DNA of 64,000 nt from Siniperca chuatsi (taxonomy: Eukaryota > Chordata > Actinopteri > Centrarchiformes > Sinipercidae): NCBI RefSeq assembly GCF_020085105.1, contig NC_058065.1, positions 1,561,810-1,625,809 on the forward strand, given 5' to 3'. Shown here one piece after another: positions 20,931 through 33,400 of this stretch (the first letter of the stretch is position 1; each line of letters opens with the position of its first letter). The translations under genes were made by a program, and so were the position numbers. Below the pieces are notes generated by a model, which was given only the letters and a program-made list of their open reading frames with translations, did no database searches and was not told where the DNA came from.

Positions 20931-22186
20931 AAACTGTTAAATATATCGAAATTAAAGTCGTCATATATGGATTTTTGTTTTCTTTTACAATTTTAGAAAA
21001 TAAAGTTGAATATTTTAAATCACTCCATTATTTTTTTAGACTTAATATTTCTTTATTTTACTACTTTAAGGCAAACCAAAAAATAAATAGTTATTAGTAA
21101 TATAACAGTAATAGTTTTATTCCAGGCACAAGGGGGAGGGGTTTGACCTCCATGTGGGGAAACACATTTTAAATTAACTGAACAAATGAAATATGAAAAT
21201 GACAAATGATTAAAGCATTTTGTTAATCCTCAGATGTATGGCACATATATTCTATTATTATATAATAAAAAAAATACTAAATACAAAAACAGTTCAACCC
21301 AACTCACAGGTACAGGTATTACCTTTCAGAGTGTACTTTTGAAATTATTGAACTTAAACTCATACGAAAGCTGAGATATGGAGGCTGATTTCATTTCAAG
21401 CAGTTCAAATGTTAATAAAAACAAATAATAGGTGGAAAATGACTTTTTTTATGTCAAAATTATGAGATTAGTAGTTTTCTAATTATTTTCTTTATTTAAT
21501 CCTTTGGACAAAAATAAACATACAGTACATGCTGTGACAAATACACAGAAATACACAACAATACACAACTTACATACACAATATGACATTGGTTCCACAT
21601 TAAAATAATTGCATCTTATAATTTTGACTTAAAACGGCAACATTCTGACTTACTATCTCATTATTTCTTATTTTCATCCATTATTTTTTACATTTCATTT
21701 AAAGTGTTTTGGAAATAAAGGAGAAAATATGTGTCTGGTTGCTATAGTTACCTCCATGTCTGTATACCCCAGTGAAGGCGTCTTCTTGTTGGGAAAAATG
21801 AAATATCACAAAGGAAACTTTCCTTTAAAACTTTATTGACACAGAGCAGAGTAACAGTAACCTGTCTCTCGTTCCGTCTCATCCACGCAAACGTCATGCA
21901 GCAGCAAACAACAAAAAGCAGAAGAAGAATTCAGTACTTCCACAGGCAACGGATTTGAAACTTTATTAAATATAGTTTGTTTTTTTTAGTTTTATTATCC
22001 ATTTTCAGCAACTATCAGAAGAAACAACAACAAACAAGCAACATGCAGCAGCTGAAATAACCGGACAGGAAATATGTCTTTTTACTTTGTAAATGTGTTT
22101 GGCAACGAGCCCTGTCAATCACATATCAATTAAATATCAATCAGATGTCATTCTCTGTACTTTAACCCACAGGCGATGGACTGTAC

Positions 22187-22188
<2 letters not shown>

Positions 22189-22228
<40 letters not shown>
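22189..22228. repeat. (AT)n microsatellite
   Basis: About 20 AT units. Confidence 0.95.
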
Positions 22229-22236
<8 letters not shown>

Positions 22237-22499
22237 GTTGGAATAAAGACAGGCAGGACAACCAGCTGTCATTTCCCACAGAACAGGACGAACAAACGAT
22301 GTTTCACCCTCCAACACCAGAGGGCGCCGTAACACCGACAGTATCGGTGTGCAGTGAGATATTGTGATCATGTTGTTCATCACTACCGACCAAAAAGGAA
22401 GAATCAACATCAGGACTGTTCTCAAAACTGACTATAGCTAATTTTCTATAATTACTAACTGCTGAAATACACGCGATTAATAGTGCAGTTTAACTAGCA

Positions 22500-23475
22500 A
22501 CTGGTAGCTTCCACCAATCACCAATGGATACTATCTGGGAATACTAACCACCAGTATCTACCAGTGGCCACCATTGGGTACTATTAGCCACCAATAGCCA
22601 CTGGTAGAGAGCAATAAGTAGTCATTGATCTCTACTAGCTATCAGAAGCCACCTGCAGGTACAGGTAGCTAAATTAGCCATTGATAGATACCAGTACTAG
22701 CCAAAACCAGTTGTTAGCAGTGGCACATGTTTACTAGTAGGCACCAGTATTTAAAAACTAATTACAAGTACCCTTCAGTTCTCAATGGTAGCCACCAGTT
22801 TGTAAAAATAACCACCAGTGCTTCTAGGTAGCCACCAGTGGTTACCAGTATGTACAATTAGCTACAGATACTTAACGAGTGGCCACCAGTAGTATGCAAC
22901 AGTGTGTGCAAGTAGTCACCAGTGGCCACTAGAGATATTAGATATTAGTAGCCCCCAGTACTTGTAGCATGTATGTAGCCACCAGTGGCTACCAGTATGT
23001 GCATTTAGTCACCAGTACTTACTAGCAGCCTCCAGTAGAATAACGTAACCGTCTGTAGATACTGGTAGCCACCAGTAGTCAAGTTACCAGTACATAAAAA
23101 TAGCCTCCAGTACTTAGAGGTAGCCACCAGTATGTACAAGTAGCCCCCAACACTTACGAGTAGCAACCAGTAGGTATTAGTATCTATCAGAGTTTACAAG
23201 TACTGTATGTACAAATATTCACCAATAGTGACTTGTTACCATCAGTTGCCACCGGAATATATTAGTAGCCACCAGTAGTCACTAGTATGTAAAAAATAGC
23301 CAACAATAGTCACTAGTAGCCACCAGTATATACCACCACCTGAGGTTACTAGCATGTACAAATAGCTACTGGTGCATACTAGTAGCCACCAGTAAATACT
23401 AGTAGCCATCAGTGGTTAGCAGCATGTATAAGAAGTCACCAATAGTCAGAATACCAGCCAGCCAGTGATCACCAG
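22500..23475. repeat. Degenerate minisatellite, 'tagccaccagtag / cactagtatgta' units
   Basis: Nearly 1 kb built from shuffled short words AGCCACCAGTA, GTCACCAGT, TACTAGTAG and CAGTATGTACAA, with an irregular spacing of roughly 12 to 40 bp. Very few words are absent over long stretches, so this is an old diverged tandem array. It ends about 30 bp before the tbx19 stop and would form much of its 3' UTR if transcribed. Confidence 0.8.
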
Positions 23476-23506
23476 TAGTCTTCCATTCGGCCAATCACAT
23501 CCCTCC

Positions 23507-24036
23507 TCAGAAAGAGTGGGTGGGACCAGGTGGCCATCCAGCGGCGCCCACTCGACCGTGACTGGTAGGCTGCGTGAGGCTCTCACTGCTGATTGGTCCG
23601 TGGAGAGCGGCGCAGGGCGAGTGGGAGGGGCTTAGCTCACTGCATCCAACCGTCCACAGACAGGGATACTGGCTGAACGCAAACACACACACATTTACAT
23701 TTACATACAGAATATTTAATATTCAAACTTAAGTGAATTATGGCTTTCTACTAATTTACCGTTCACAGTATAAGGCTATGGGTGGTGCCTCACCTGGAGT
23801 TGTGTGGAGGAGGAGGAGGAGGCTGCGAGGAAGGAGCAGTGTTGCTCAGGGGAAGGGAGGTGGAGGAGGACAAAGAGGAAGAGGAGGAGGCCGGGCGAGG
23901 GGAGGAGCTGCTCCATCCATCTGATAACACCTGAACACCTTCAGACAGACAAACTGGCACAACAGAAGTTAAATATGGAAATAAATATTCGTTACAACAT
24001 GTTGTATGTTCATAAACAGTATTTCTATACAGTTTA

Positions 24037-24072
<36 letters not shown>

Positions 24073-24303
24073 AAAACTTTGTATAAATACTGTAAATAAG
24101 TGTATATGTATATAAATGTATGTCAGTGTTTTTATATATACAGTAAATAAAAGCATCTATATAAATCATGACATGTATGTATATTGTAAACAGATTTATG
24201 TATATACGTGTATTTTCTTTTTTGATGAAATATTTCACATTAATCTTTTAAGAGTTTATATATATTTTTCTATTATATTAGAATTACAGTGCATTACTAT
24301 ATA

Positions 24304-24334
<31 letters not shown>

Positions 24335-24498
24335 TACCTGAGGAGTGTGAGCGGTGCGGCAGGTAGGCGGTGGGGTAAGGTGCGTGTCGCCCGGGGTAAC
24401 CGTGGTGTTTGTAACTGTGGTGATGATGTGATGTCAGCGGGAGGCTGCTGCCGTAAGGAAAAGCTCCGCCTCCTCCAGCTGAGCACAGCGACCAGCCT

Positions 24499-24575
<77 letters not shown>

Positions 24576-24865
24576 GCAGTTAGCACAATATATTTTGTCA
24601 TATTTGTTTTGACGTAAAAATCAAAAAGGGAAAAAACGCAGGAAACAATCAAAGACATTAACATCACCACAAAAAGCCTGTGAATTATAGAATATAAATA
24701 TAAAATAAATACATTAAATAACGCGTTTATGACATCTTCTGTCAAACTTCTCAACATCTGAATATTTGTTTCCAAATCAGAAACACACTGAAGGAGAGAA
24801 AATGTGTTTTCAGTATTAAACAAAGCACCACACCGCATACTGGGTGTTTGTCTTTGTATTTATTA

Positions 24866-24935
<70 letters not shown>

Positions 24936-27900
24936 TGGGAGTCTGAGGAAGAGATAAAGAAAGTTTTTCATTATAAACAAAAAGAGAAATATGTATGAGA
25001 ATGAAATTTGTATTTAGTTCTTTTTTCCATGATTAATTATATATACAGTGTATACATACATTTCCTACTGTATATAAATACATGTACTGTAGCTAATATA
25101 TAAATAATATACTACTTTTGCATTCATGAATTACAAATTACATATAATTCTAATTAATAAGAAATACTGTATATAAAAATACAACACAAAGAATTAAAAT
25201 GGCAAAAATAATTTTAATATTTTGTACCAGCAAATGTTCATAGATTTATATATTTGATACTATATAAAAGCTATATTGTACAGATATAAAATTAAAAGTT
25301 GTAAAGGATGCACACGTTATGTGTAGAAACACACGTGTGTTTTTGTGTGCGAGGAAAACGATGAATGTGAACTGAGAAAATCTAATGTTTCCGTGTCAAA
25401 GCAACGGTGCTGGTGGTTTTGAGTTTTTGGACTCACAGGGTTGAATCCCAGCACGACTCTCCAGTGACTCCGGTAAGCCCCGTCCGCCTGGGTTCCTGAG
25501 GAGGATAAACCAAACGCCGTCACAACACAATCTGTGTGTTTGGTTTCTGTTTCTCTCTCACTTGACACCATCGCTCCAAACGAGCGAGACGGTGGAGCTC
25601 TGAGCAGCTGATAATGACTCTCTAATCGCCTGCTAACGCTAACTTCCTCTGGTATCCTGGTGAGAAATGCTAAGCGCTAAGTGTCTGCTGACCGACACCT
25701 GGCTGCTTTACACACAACTCTCATTCATTCAACTGCAAATACAAACACAGCGGTGGAAGAAGTGCAAAGATCCTTTACCGAAGCAAAAGTTTCAACACAA
25801 CTAAGTTAAAATACTCCATTTCAAGTGAAAGTACACAAGTATTCTCATTCAGCAGTAAACTCACATTATTATTATTATTTTAGAAGCTTATCACATGTTG
25901 TTTTATTTAAAATAGTAACTAAATAACAAAGTAGCATAAAATGTTAACACTCTTGTAACAGTTGCTCAGTTATAAGTATAGTACTTGACTAAATGTTACT
26001 TTCCACAACTGCGATGACGGGCGTTTTTAAAGATTTACGCCTTCAGCAGGAACCAATGGGGCTCGGAGCTGAGAACAGGAAGTCAGACGGCATTAAGAGG
26101 CGGACTGACATGTAGCTGGTTTGATGACAAGAAGAAAAAGTACAGAGTGACAGCAGTTTAAAAGCGTTGCACGTGATGAATGTTAGCCACTGTGAGGTCG
26201 TACCGCTCTTTGGCGTCCAGGAAGGCTTTAGCAAACGGGTTGTATTTGATCTTCAGAGCCGTGATCTGCACAGACAGACACACCGAAAACACCAGGAGAG
26301 TGAACTGCGACGGCCATGATGTTACTGCTGCTGTTAGAATATCTCATTTGCATACTCTTTTAGTTAAATTCTTCTTCTGTAAAATAAATAAAAGAATGAG
26401 AGTGTTTCCTGTTTGTAACTCCAAAAATACGTTCTTGTTTTTAACTATATAATAATGACGTACTGCTACATGCCATTTGATGTCAGTTACTGAACTTTAT
26501 TATACAACTAACAGATGACACTGTGTTATTTTTTCACATTTGCACTTGTAGAAAAATTTAAATAACACAAATTCAAGCCGTTAAACAACTGAATAAATAC
26601 ATCTTATGTTTTCTCTTTACGTCTCTGGGAGTTACTGTCTGTAATTTTTTAAGCATTGTCTGTAGAACAAACATAAAAAATAAAAAACTGTGAGTAGAAG
26701 AGAAACACCATCATCATCCATATATATTAATATGTATCGGTAATGACGTTAAACTCAGAAATATCAACATCATCGACCTAAAAACATCCAGTAAAAGTTG
26801 GGCTATAACGAACGCACGATTCAGAGTGAAACTAACTTTTTACTGATTTTATTTAAAAATTCGTGAAATAAAGTGATGCTTGACGAGAACAAGCAGAATG
26901 TCGACTTTATGCGTGCGTGTTGGTGCGTGTACCTCTTCGTTCTGGTAGGCCGTGACGGCGATGAACTGAGTTTCTTTGAAGGAAACGTTGGAAACCAGAC
27001 GATGATGAGAGCCGACGCACACGATGTGGAGCTGAGGCTCGTACTTGTGGAGAGAGTTCAGCATGATCTGAAGACACAGAGAGACATGTTCACACACCTG
27101 TTCACACCTGTTCACACACCTGTTTATACACCTGTTCACACCTGTTCATACACATGTTCACACCTGTTTATACACCTGTTCACACACCTGTTCACACCTG
27201 TTTATACACCTGTTCACACCTGTTTATACACCTGTTCACACCTGTTTATACACCTGTTCACACCTGTTTATACACCTGTTTATACACCTGTTCATACACA
27301 TGTTCACACCTGTTTATACACCTGTTCACACACCTGTTCACACCTGTTTATACACCTGTTCACACCTGTTTATACACCTGTTTATACACCTATTCACACC
27401 TGTATATACACCTGTTTATACACCTATTCACACCTGTATATACACCTGTTCACACACCTGTTCACACCTGTTTCTACACCTGTTTATACACCTGTTCATA
27501 CACCTGTTTATACACCTGTTTATACACCTGTTCACACCCGCTTATACACCTGTTCACACCTGTTTATACACCTGTTTATACACCTGTATATACACCTGTT
27601 TATACACCTGTTCACATCTGTGTATACACCTGTTCACACCTGTTTATACACCTGTTCACACCTGTTTATACCTGTTCACACCTGTTTATACATGTTCACA
27701 CCTGTTCATACACCTGTTTATACATTTGTTTATACATGTTCACACCTGTTTATACACCTGATTATACACCTGTTCACACACCTGTTGACACCTGTTTATA
27801 CACCTGTTTATACATTTGTTTTACATGTTCACACCTGTTTATACACCTGATTATACACTTGTTCACACAACTGTTCACACCTGTTTATACACTTGTTTAT

Positions 27901-29718
27901 ACACCTGTATATACACCTGTTTATACACCTGTTCACATCTGTGTATACACCTGTTTTATACACCTGTTCACACCTGTTTATACCTGTTCACACCTGTTTA
28001 TACATGTTCACACCTGTTCATACACCTGTTTATACATTTGTTTATACATGTTCACACCTGTTTATACACCTGATTATACACTTGTTCACACACCTGTTGA
28101 CACCTGTTCATACACCTGTTTATACATTTGTTTATACATGTTCACACCTGTTTATACACCTGATTATACACTTGTTCACACAACTGTTCACACCTGTTTA
28201 TACACTTCTTCACACCTGTTTATACATGTTCACACCTGTTTATACCTGTTCACACCTGTTTATAACCTTGTTTATACACTTGTTCACACACCTGTTCACA
28301 CCTGTTTATACACTTGTTTATACACTTGTTCACACCTGTTTACACACCTGTTCACACACTTGATTCATATACCTGTTCACACCTGTTTAAACCTGTTCAC
28401 ACCTGTTCATACACCTATTCGTACCTGTTCACACCTGTTTATACACTTGTTTATACACTTGTTCACACACTTGTTCACATCTGTTCATACCTGTTGACAC
28501 CTGTTCATACCTGTACACACCTGTTCATACACCTGTTTATACCTGTTCACACCTGTTTTTCTATCTATACCCACACACCCACAAACCATCTGTGCTGTCC
28601 ACACCCAAACATACAACCTTAACATTTCTTACCTGTGTGACGGCCATTTCTGTTACCTTTCAATAGGCAAGTTAATCGTTGTTAAATAAGATTAACACAT
28701 ATTCACCATTAACTAGTAGCTTATTAGCATGCATATTAGTAGCATGTTGGCCCTTTATTAGTCATTATAAAGCACTTATTAATGCCTTATTCTGCATGAC
28801 AATGTTCTACAACTACTAGGTCATTAACTAAGAGATTTCCCTCAATAACCTCCTAATTACTGCTTATTGATAGTAAGTAAGGAAGCTGTTAAAAGCCATA
28901 TAAAGCGGTAACACCACTCACACAGTTCCCCTCATCTGTTAGGAGCTGGGTCACAATGGGGGTTCTTCCTATTCAATAATTAAATTAGTATTTAACTGCT
29001 GACTCTCTGTCCTGTTAATATGGATCCTGTGGAGCGCTTTGTTATAATCTCGTGCCTTGCAGAGATGCAGGCTGGGGGGAGTGTGAGTTCACTTTAGTGG
29101 GTTTAGAAATGCTTTTTTCTGTCGTCTTCTGGTGCTGTTGGGCGAGGGAGTCACTTTGTGTCTTTTTGTCCCAGGATAAAGTTTGGTTAAACCCTTCGTG
29201 TCTTCACACGTGTCCGTGCAGTTGACTCCCCTACAGTGTGCAGTGGGAGCGGTCTTGGCAGAGTCGCCAGCTCGCTGGTCGCGTTGCCACATCAGAGGTT
29301 TCTGGCCGCTAGCAGCACGGCAGTGTCGATCTGTCGGCCCAACACTTTGCTCCAGACCGAACCATCTCAACAACTATCGGCTGGATTGCGATGAAACGTG
29401 CTTCATCGTTCATGCTCCCCTCGGGATGAACTGATCTAACTCTGCTGATCCTCCGACTTCCCATCAGCTGCTAGCTCTGTACGGAGACAAACCTGTACAC
29501 GCACTGCTCGTACCCATCTGTATTATCCGCGGCAGCCCGTCCCGTCTGGACAGAGCCAGACTGAAACCAAAAGTTTGAAAGCAGATTTGTACTTTTGAAT
29601 GAATGAAAAATCAAATCCAGGTGTAGTTATTGTCAGTTTATGGAGTGGAGCCATCTTTGTCTTTTGGCCCAAACACTCTTTTATCCATCTGTCGTCCATC
29701 TCTCCATCAACCCCTCCA

Positions 29719-29749
<31 letters not shown>

Positions 29750-30080
29750 CTCACTAACGAGGCCCAATTAACCAATCCGAGCTCTGCAGGCGGACACACA
29801 AAAACAAACTGTTTTCTATTCAGATTGAGAGGCTGGCTTCACATCTGACCCCGACACTGTGTGTGTGTGTGTGTGTTTACCCTGGCAGTGCCCACATTAG
29901 CTGGAGTGTGTGTGTGTGTGTGTTTTTGAATATAGTTTACCTCTCTCTCTCTCGTCCATCTGAAGCATGATGGGTAAATTAATTTCCCAGTAAAAAACAT
30001 AATTACCATAATGTACAAATAAGCTGAGCAATTATTTCATTATGGCCGAGCTCTCTGTTCCAACTCTGCATTACTGCCCG

Positions 30081-30133
<53 letters not shown>

Positions 30134-30187
30134 GACAGGGATAATGGGGTAAATATAAACAACATTATTGCCAATTTTGTAGTGCTG

Positions 30188-30225
<38 letters not shown>

Positions 30226-30404
30226 GGCCTCTCTGAGTGGTGAACAGCTCTCGACAGGAAGTGCATTAAACTGCTGCCGGCCAATTAAGAGCTGTTTATC
30301 CCGTTCCCGTGGTTACGAGGGGGCGAGCAGGTGAAGTGAGCGAGAAGAGGGACTGAAGTGGCTAATTAGAGGCGGTAGTCTCTCGCCCACTCCAATACAA
30401 TAAG

Positions 30405-30447
<43 letters not shown>

Positions 30448-33400
30448 GCTCTTGACATGGAGAGCCTGATAATGGACAGAAGAAGAAGAAGAAGAAGTAG
30501 AAGAAGAAGAGGAGGAGACGCTCTCGACGTGGAGAGCCTGATAATGGACAGAAGAAGAAGAAGAAGAAGTAGAAGAAGAGAGGAGAACGTGGAGAGCCTG
30601 AGAATGGTAGAAGAAGAAAGAAGAAGAAGAGGAGGACGCTCTCGACGTGGAGAGCCTGATAATGGACAGAAGAAGAAGAAGAAGAAGAAGTAGAAGAAGA
30701 AGAAGAGGAGGAGACGCTCTCGACGTGGAGAGCTCGATAATGGATAAAAGAGGGAGAAGAAGAAGAGGAGAGAGGGTGAAGAAAGGGAAAAGTACTGAAG
30801 AAGAGGAAGAAGAGAGAGGAAGAAAGGAAAGAAATGCAGAGGAGACAATAAAAAGGGAAATGATAGAAAGAAAATGGAAAGAACAAATAGACAAACTGAG
30901 GGATTAACTAAAATAATTGATTAAATAAGAAAAAGAATAAACGAACAAAAGAAAGAAACAGAATTTATGAAAGTGAAACTCGACACACCTGTCCTCCTCC
31001 GTTGACCTTGTTGGTGAGTTTGACCTTGTTGAAGGTCACGGCCGCCTTCATCCAGTGAGCTCCGAAGTTTGGCGAGTCGGGGTGGATGTAGATGCCTCCG
31101 TGGCCCCGGCCCTCGCCGCGGCCCTCCGCCCGCCCGGCCGCCACCCACTCCCCGTTCACGAACTTCCAGCGGCAGCCGTCGGCCGGCACGAAGTCCAGCA
31201 GGAAGGAGTACATGGAGCTGGGGTCCAGGCCGGACACGCTCACCTTCAGGACCGGGAACATGCGGCTGCACGAACACACACACGTTGTAATCATTTACAC
31301 AGTGAAGCATTTTTAATCCTGGAAGGTGAGAAATATTCCCAACTGTGTCATCACGACTCGTCACACATTTCAGGCGATATGATGATACATACTGTGAATT
31401 TACTCCTTTTCATACCTCCGGCTGCATTACCTAACTGTGGGCAATGTTGCAAATCAATAATCAGACATGATCTATGGTAATATTTAGATTTGCAGGAGTT
31501 AATTCACTTGAAACAGACTCTTATCTGGTTATTTTAGCCACTAAATGTTTATAAAACAACTGGAGGTCCAGAAAAGATATTATATTACTCAACACTGTGA
31601 TATAACGTGACCACATCAGCCACTCTTATCCTCCACTTGTCAGAGATAATACAGACTTCACAGCACTAAACAGCTCTGTCATATTGTTTATATAATATTT
31701 TTTCACATTTTATTTTATATTCATGCGTCTTGACTTGCAGTATTTATTGCACTTATTGTTATAAGTATACTAAACCCAGTTTATCAGTTTGTTTCTGTGC
31801 TGCGTGCTGACGGTCAGAGCGTGCCTGGTTTCCATCGCTGCAAACTGAAGCGTCGCTTGCTGGTTGGAAATCTCCAATATTCAGTCCAACTTTATTTATA
31901 CCTGCAAGGGCCATTGTACACCCTCCATCCAGGTCAACAAACACGTGCACAACGAAGGGACGAAGACGGAGAAATAACACAGTTAATCGCAAAAATATCA
32001 GCTTTAAACTATACGATACATTCACAACTTAAATATAAATATCCAAACACAAAGAGCTGATCATTTCAACACATCTAAATTCATTTAGATAGGGATCAGT
32101 GCTTAATAATTCATTTGTTAGCGTTGGACAGTGCTGGAGGAAGTACTCCGGTCCTGTACTGCAGTAAAAGTACTAACACACACTGTGAAATACTCTGGTA
32201 CAGTAAAAGTCAGTAAATGTTGCTGCAGTGAAAGTGTGTGAGTGTAATCAGGTCCTTAAAGTATTAAAGCAGTGAAATGTGCTGTTATATATTCTAATTA
32301 CATCACATTGGTGTGTAAAATCTTAATGTGTTATGTAACGAACGCTGTCAGATAAATGTAGAAGTAAGAAGTACAGTACGTCCCTCTGAGACGTGGCGGA
32401 GAGGAAGTAGAAAGTGGCAGAAAATGGAAAATTCTCAAGTGAAGTACAAGTACTTTGTGCATCTGTCACTACCTTACGTTAAGTTTTCATGCATCTGAAT
32501 CTACATTCAGACAAACAGCCTGTTCTCCATCAGTAATAGCAGTTGAAGTGGCGTTCTGCAGGTGTAAATGGAGTGCAGGGCGCGACTGGTCAACACACCT
32601 CGGCTCTGCAAAATAAACACACACACACGGGCGACGCTAACGGCTGCTATCGAGACTAATGAATAACCTCGGTTAACGGGATCGCTGATCTGGAGTCAGC
32701 TTCAAACACAGTCCTATTATTCCTCAAAATATTCCAAAAACAAACCTAAAATGACGAAGAGCTACTCTGCATTAGGGTATGTTAATATTGCTCTAATTAT
32801 GTTTTTATCATCATAATACTCCTGACAACTAAAGCGTGATCAGTTTCAGGCACTGAGTAGAAATACTGAGTCCAAATTCTCCCATCACAAGCCCACACGC
32901 CTTGAAAGCGATGGACAAGCCACCAACCAAACTCAGCGAAACATTCAGAGTATTTTAAAACTATTCAGTTGTATTTCCTGCGTAAATCGTATCTCCCCTC
33001 ATAATGTCGTTTCAAAGCCTTGCCAGGTGAGTAGTTCTCATTCAGCCAGATCACGTACAAGTGCTCAGTCAAAGACAACTGAATTTGCTTTAGACGAAGC
33101 GTCCACGAGTTTCCGGGTGGTCTTAGAAGAGACGTCTGTCCAGCTAAATCTCTTCTTCGTCCTCTTTTCAGTTGGTAAGAAACAAAACTGCAAAAAGGTT
33201 CGTTTCTGAGTGAGAAAAATGCAGTTTTAGTCTGGACGGAGGGCTGAAACTGAGAGAAAAAGAACCGCCGTAATGTGGACGTACTCGGATTCCTCAGGTT
33301 GCGAATGAGAATTAACCTCTGTAGGGTCACACCTTAAAGGACCTGCATACCCATGCTCCACCCACACAGGTGCTTTCACCTTTTTTACCCGATCAGACGT

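Larger units (their letters stand above)
20255..23506. other. Intergenic, pcid2 5' side to tbx19 3' end
   Basis: Holds the pcid2 upstream region (promoter entry), an AT-rich stretch 20940-22090, an (AT)n tract at 22189-22228 and a degenerate minisatellite at 22500-23475. No coding exon supported. The tbx19 3' UTR must lie at its right end; TTTATT (AATAAA on minus) occurs near 21823 and 21962. Confidence 0.55.

Noticed and set aside
26873-28622. Very long plus-strand reading frames (up to 447 codons) of [13 protein letters not shown]-type protein
   Set aside because: They are translations of the CACCTGTT(T/C)A(T/C)A minisatellite, whose unit length is a multiple of three and lacks stops. Several frames are open at once, and there are no splice sites, domain or start context.
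30313-30894. Three overlapping minus-strand frames rich in Ser/Leu/Phe, up to 193 codons
   Set aside because: Complement of (GA)n and (AGA)n repeats, open in all three frames, with no conserved sequence.
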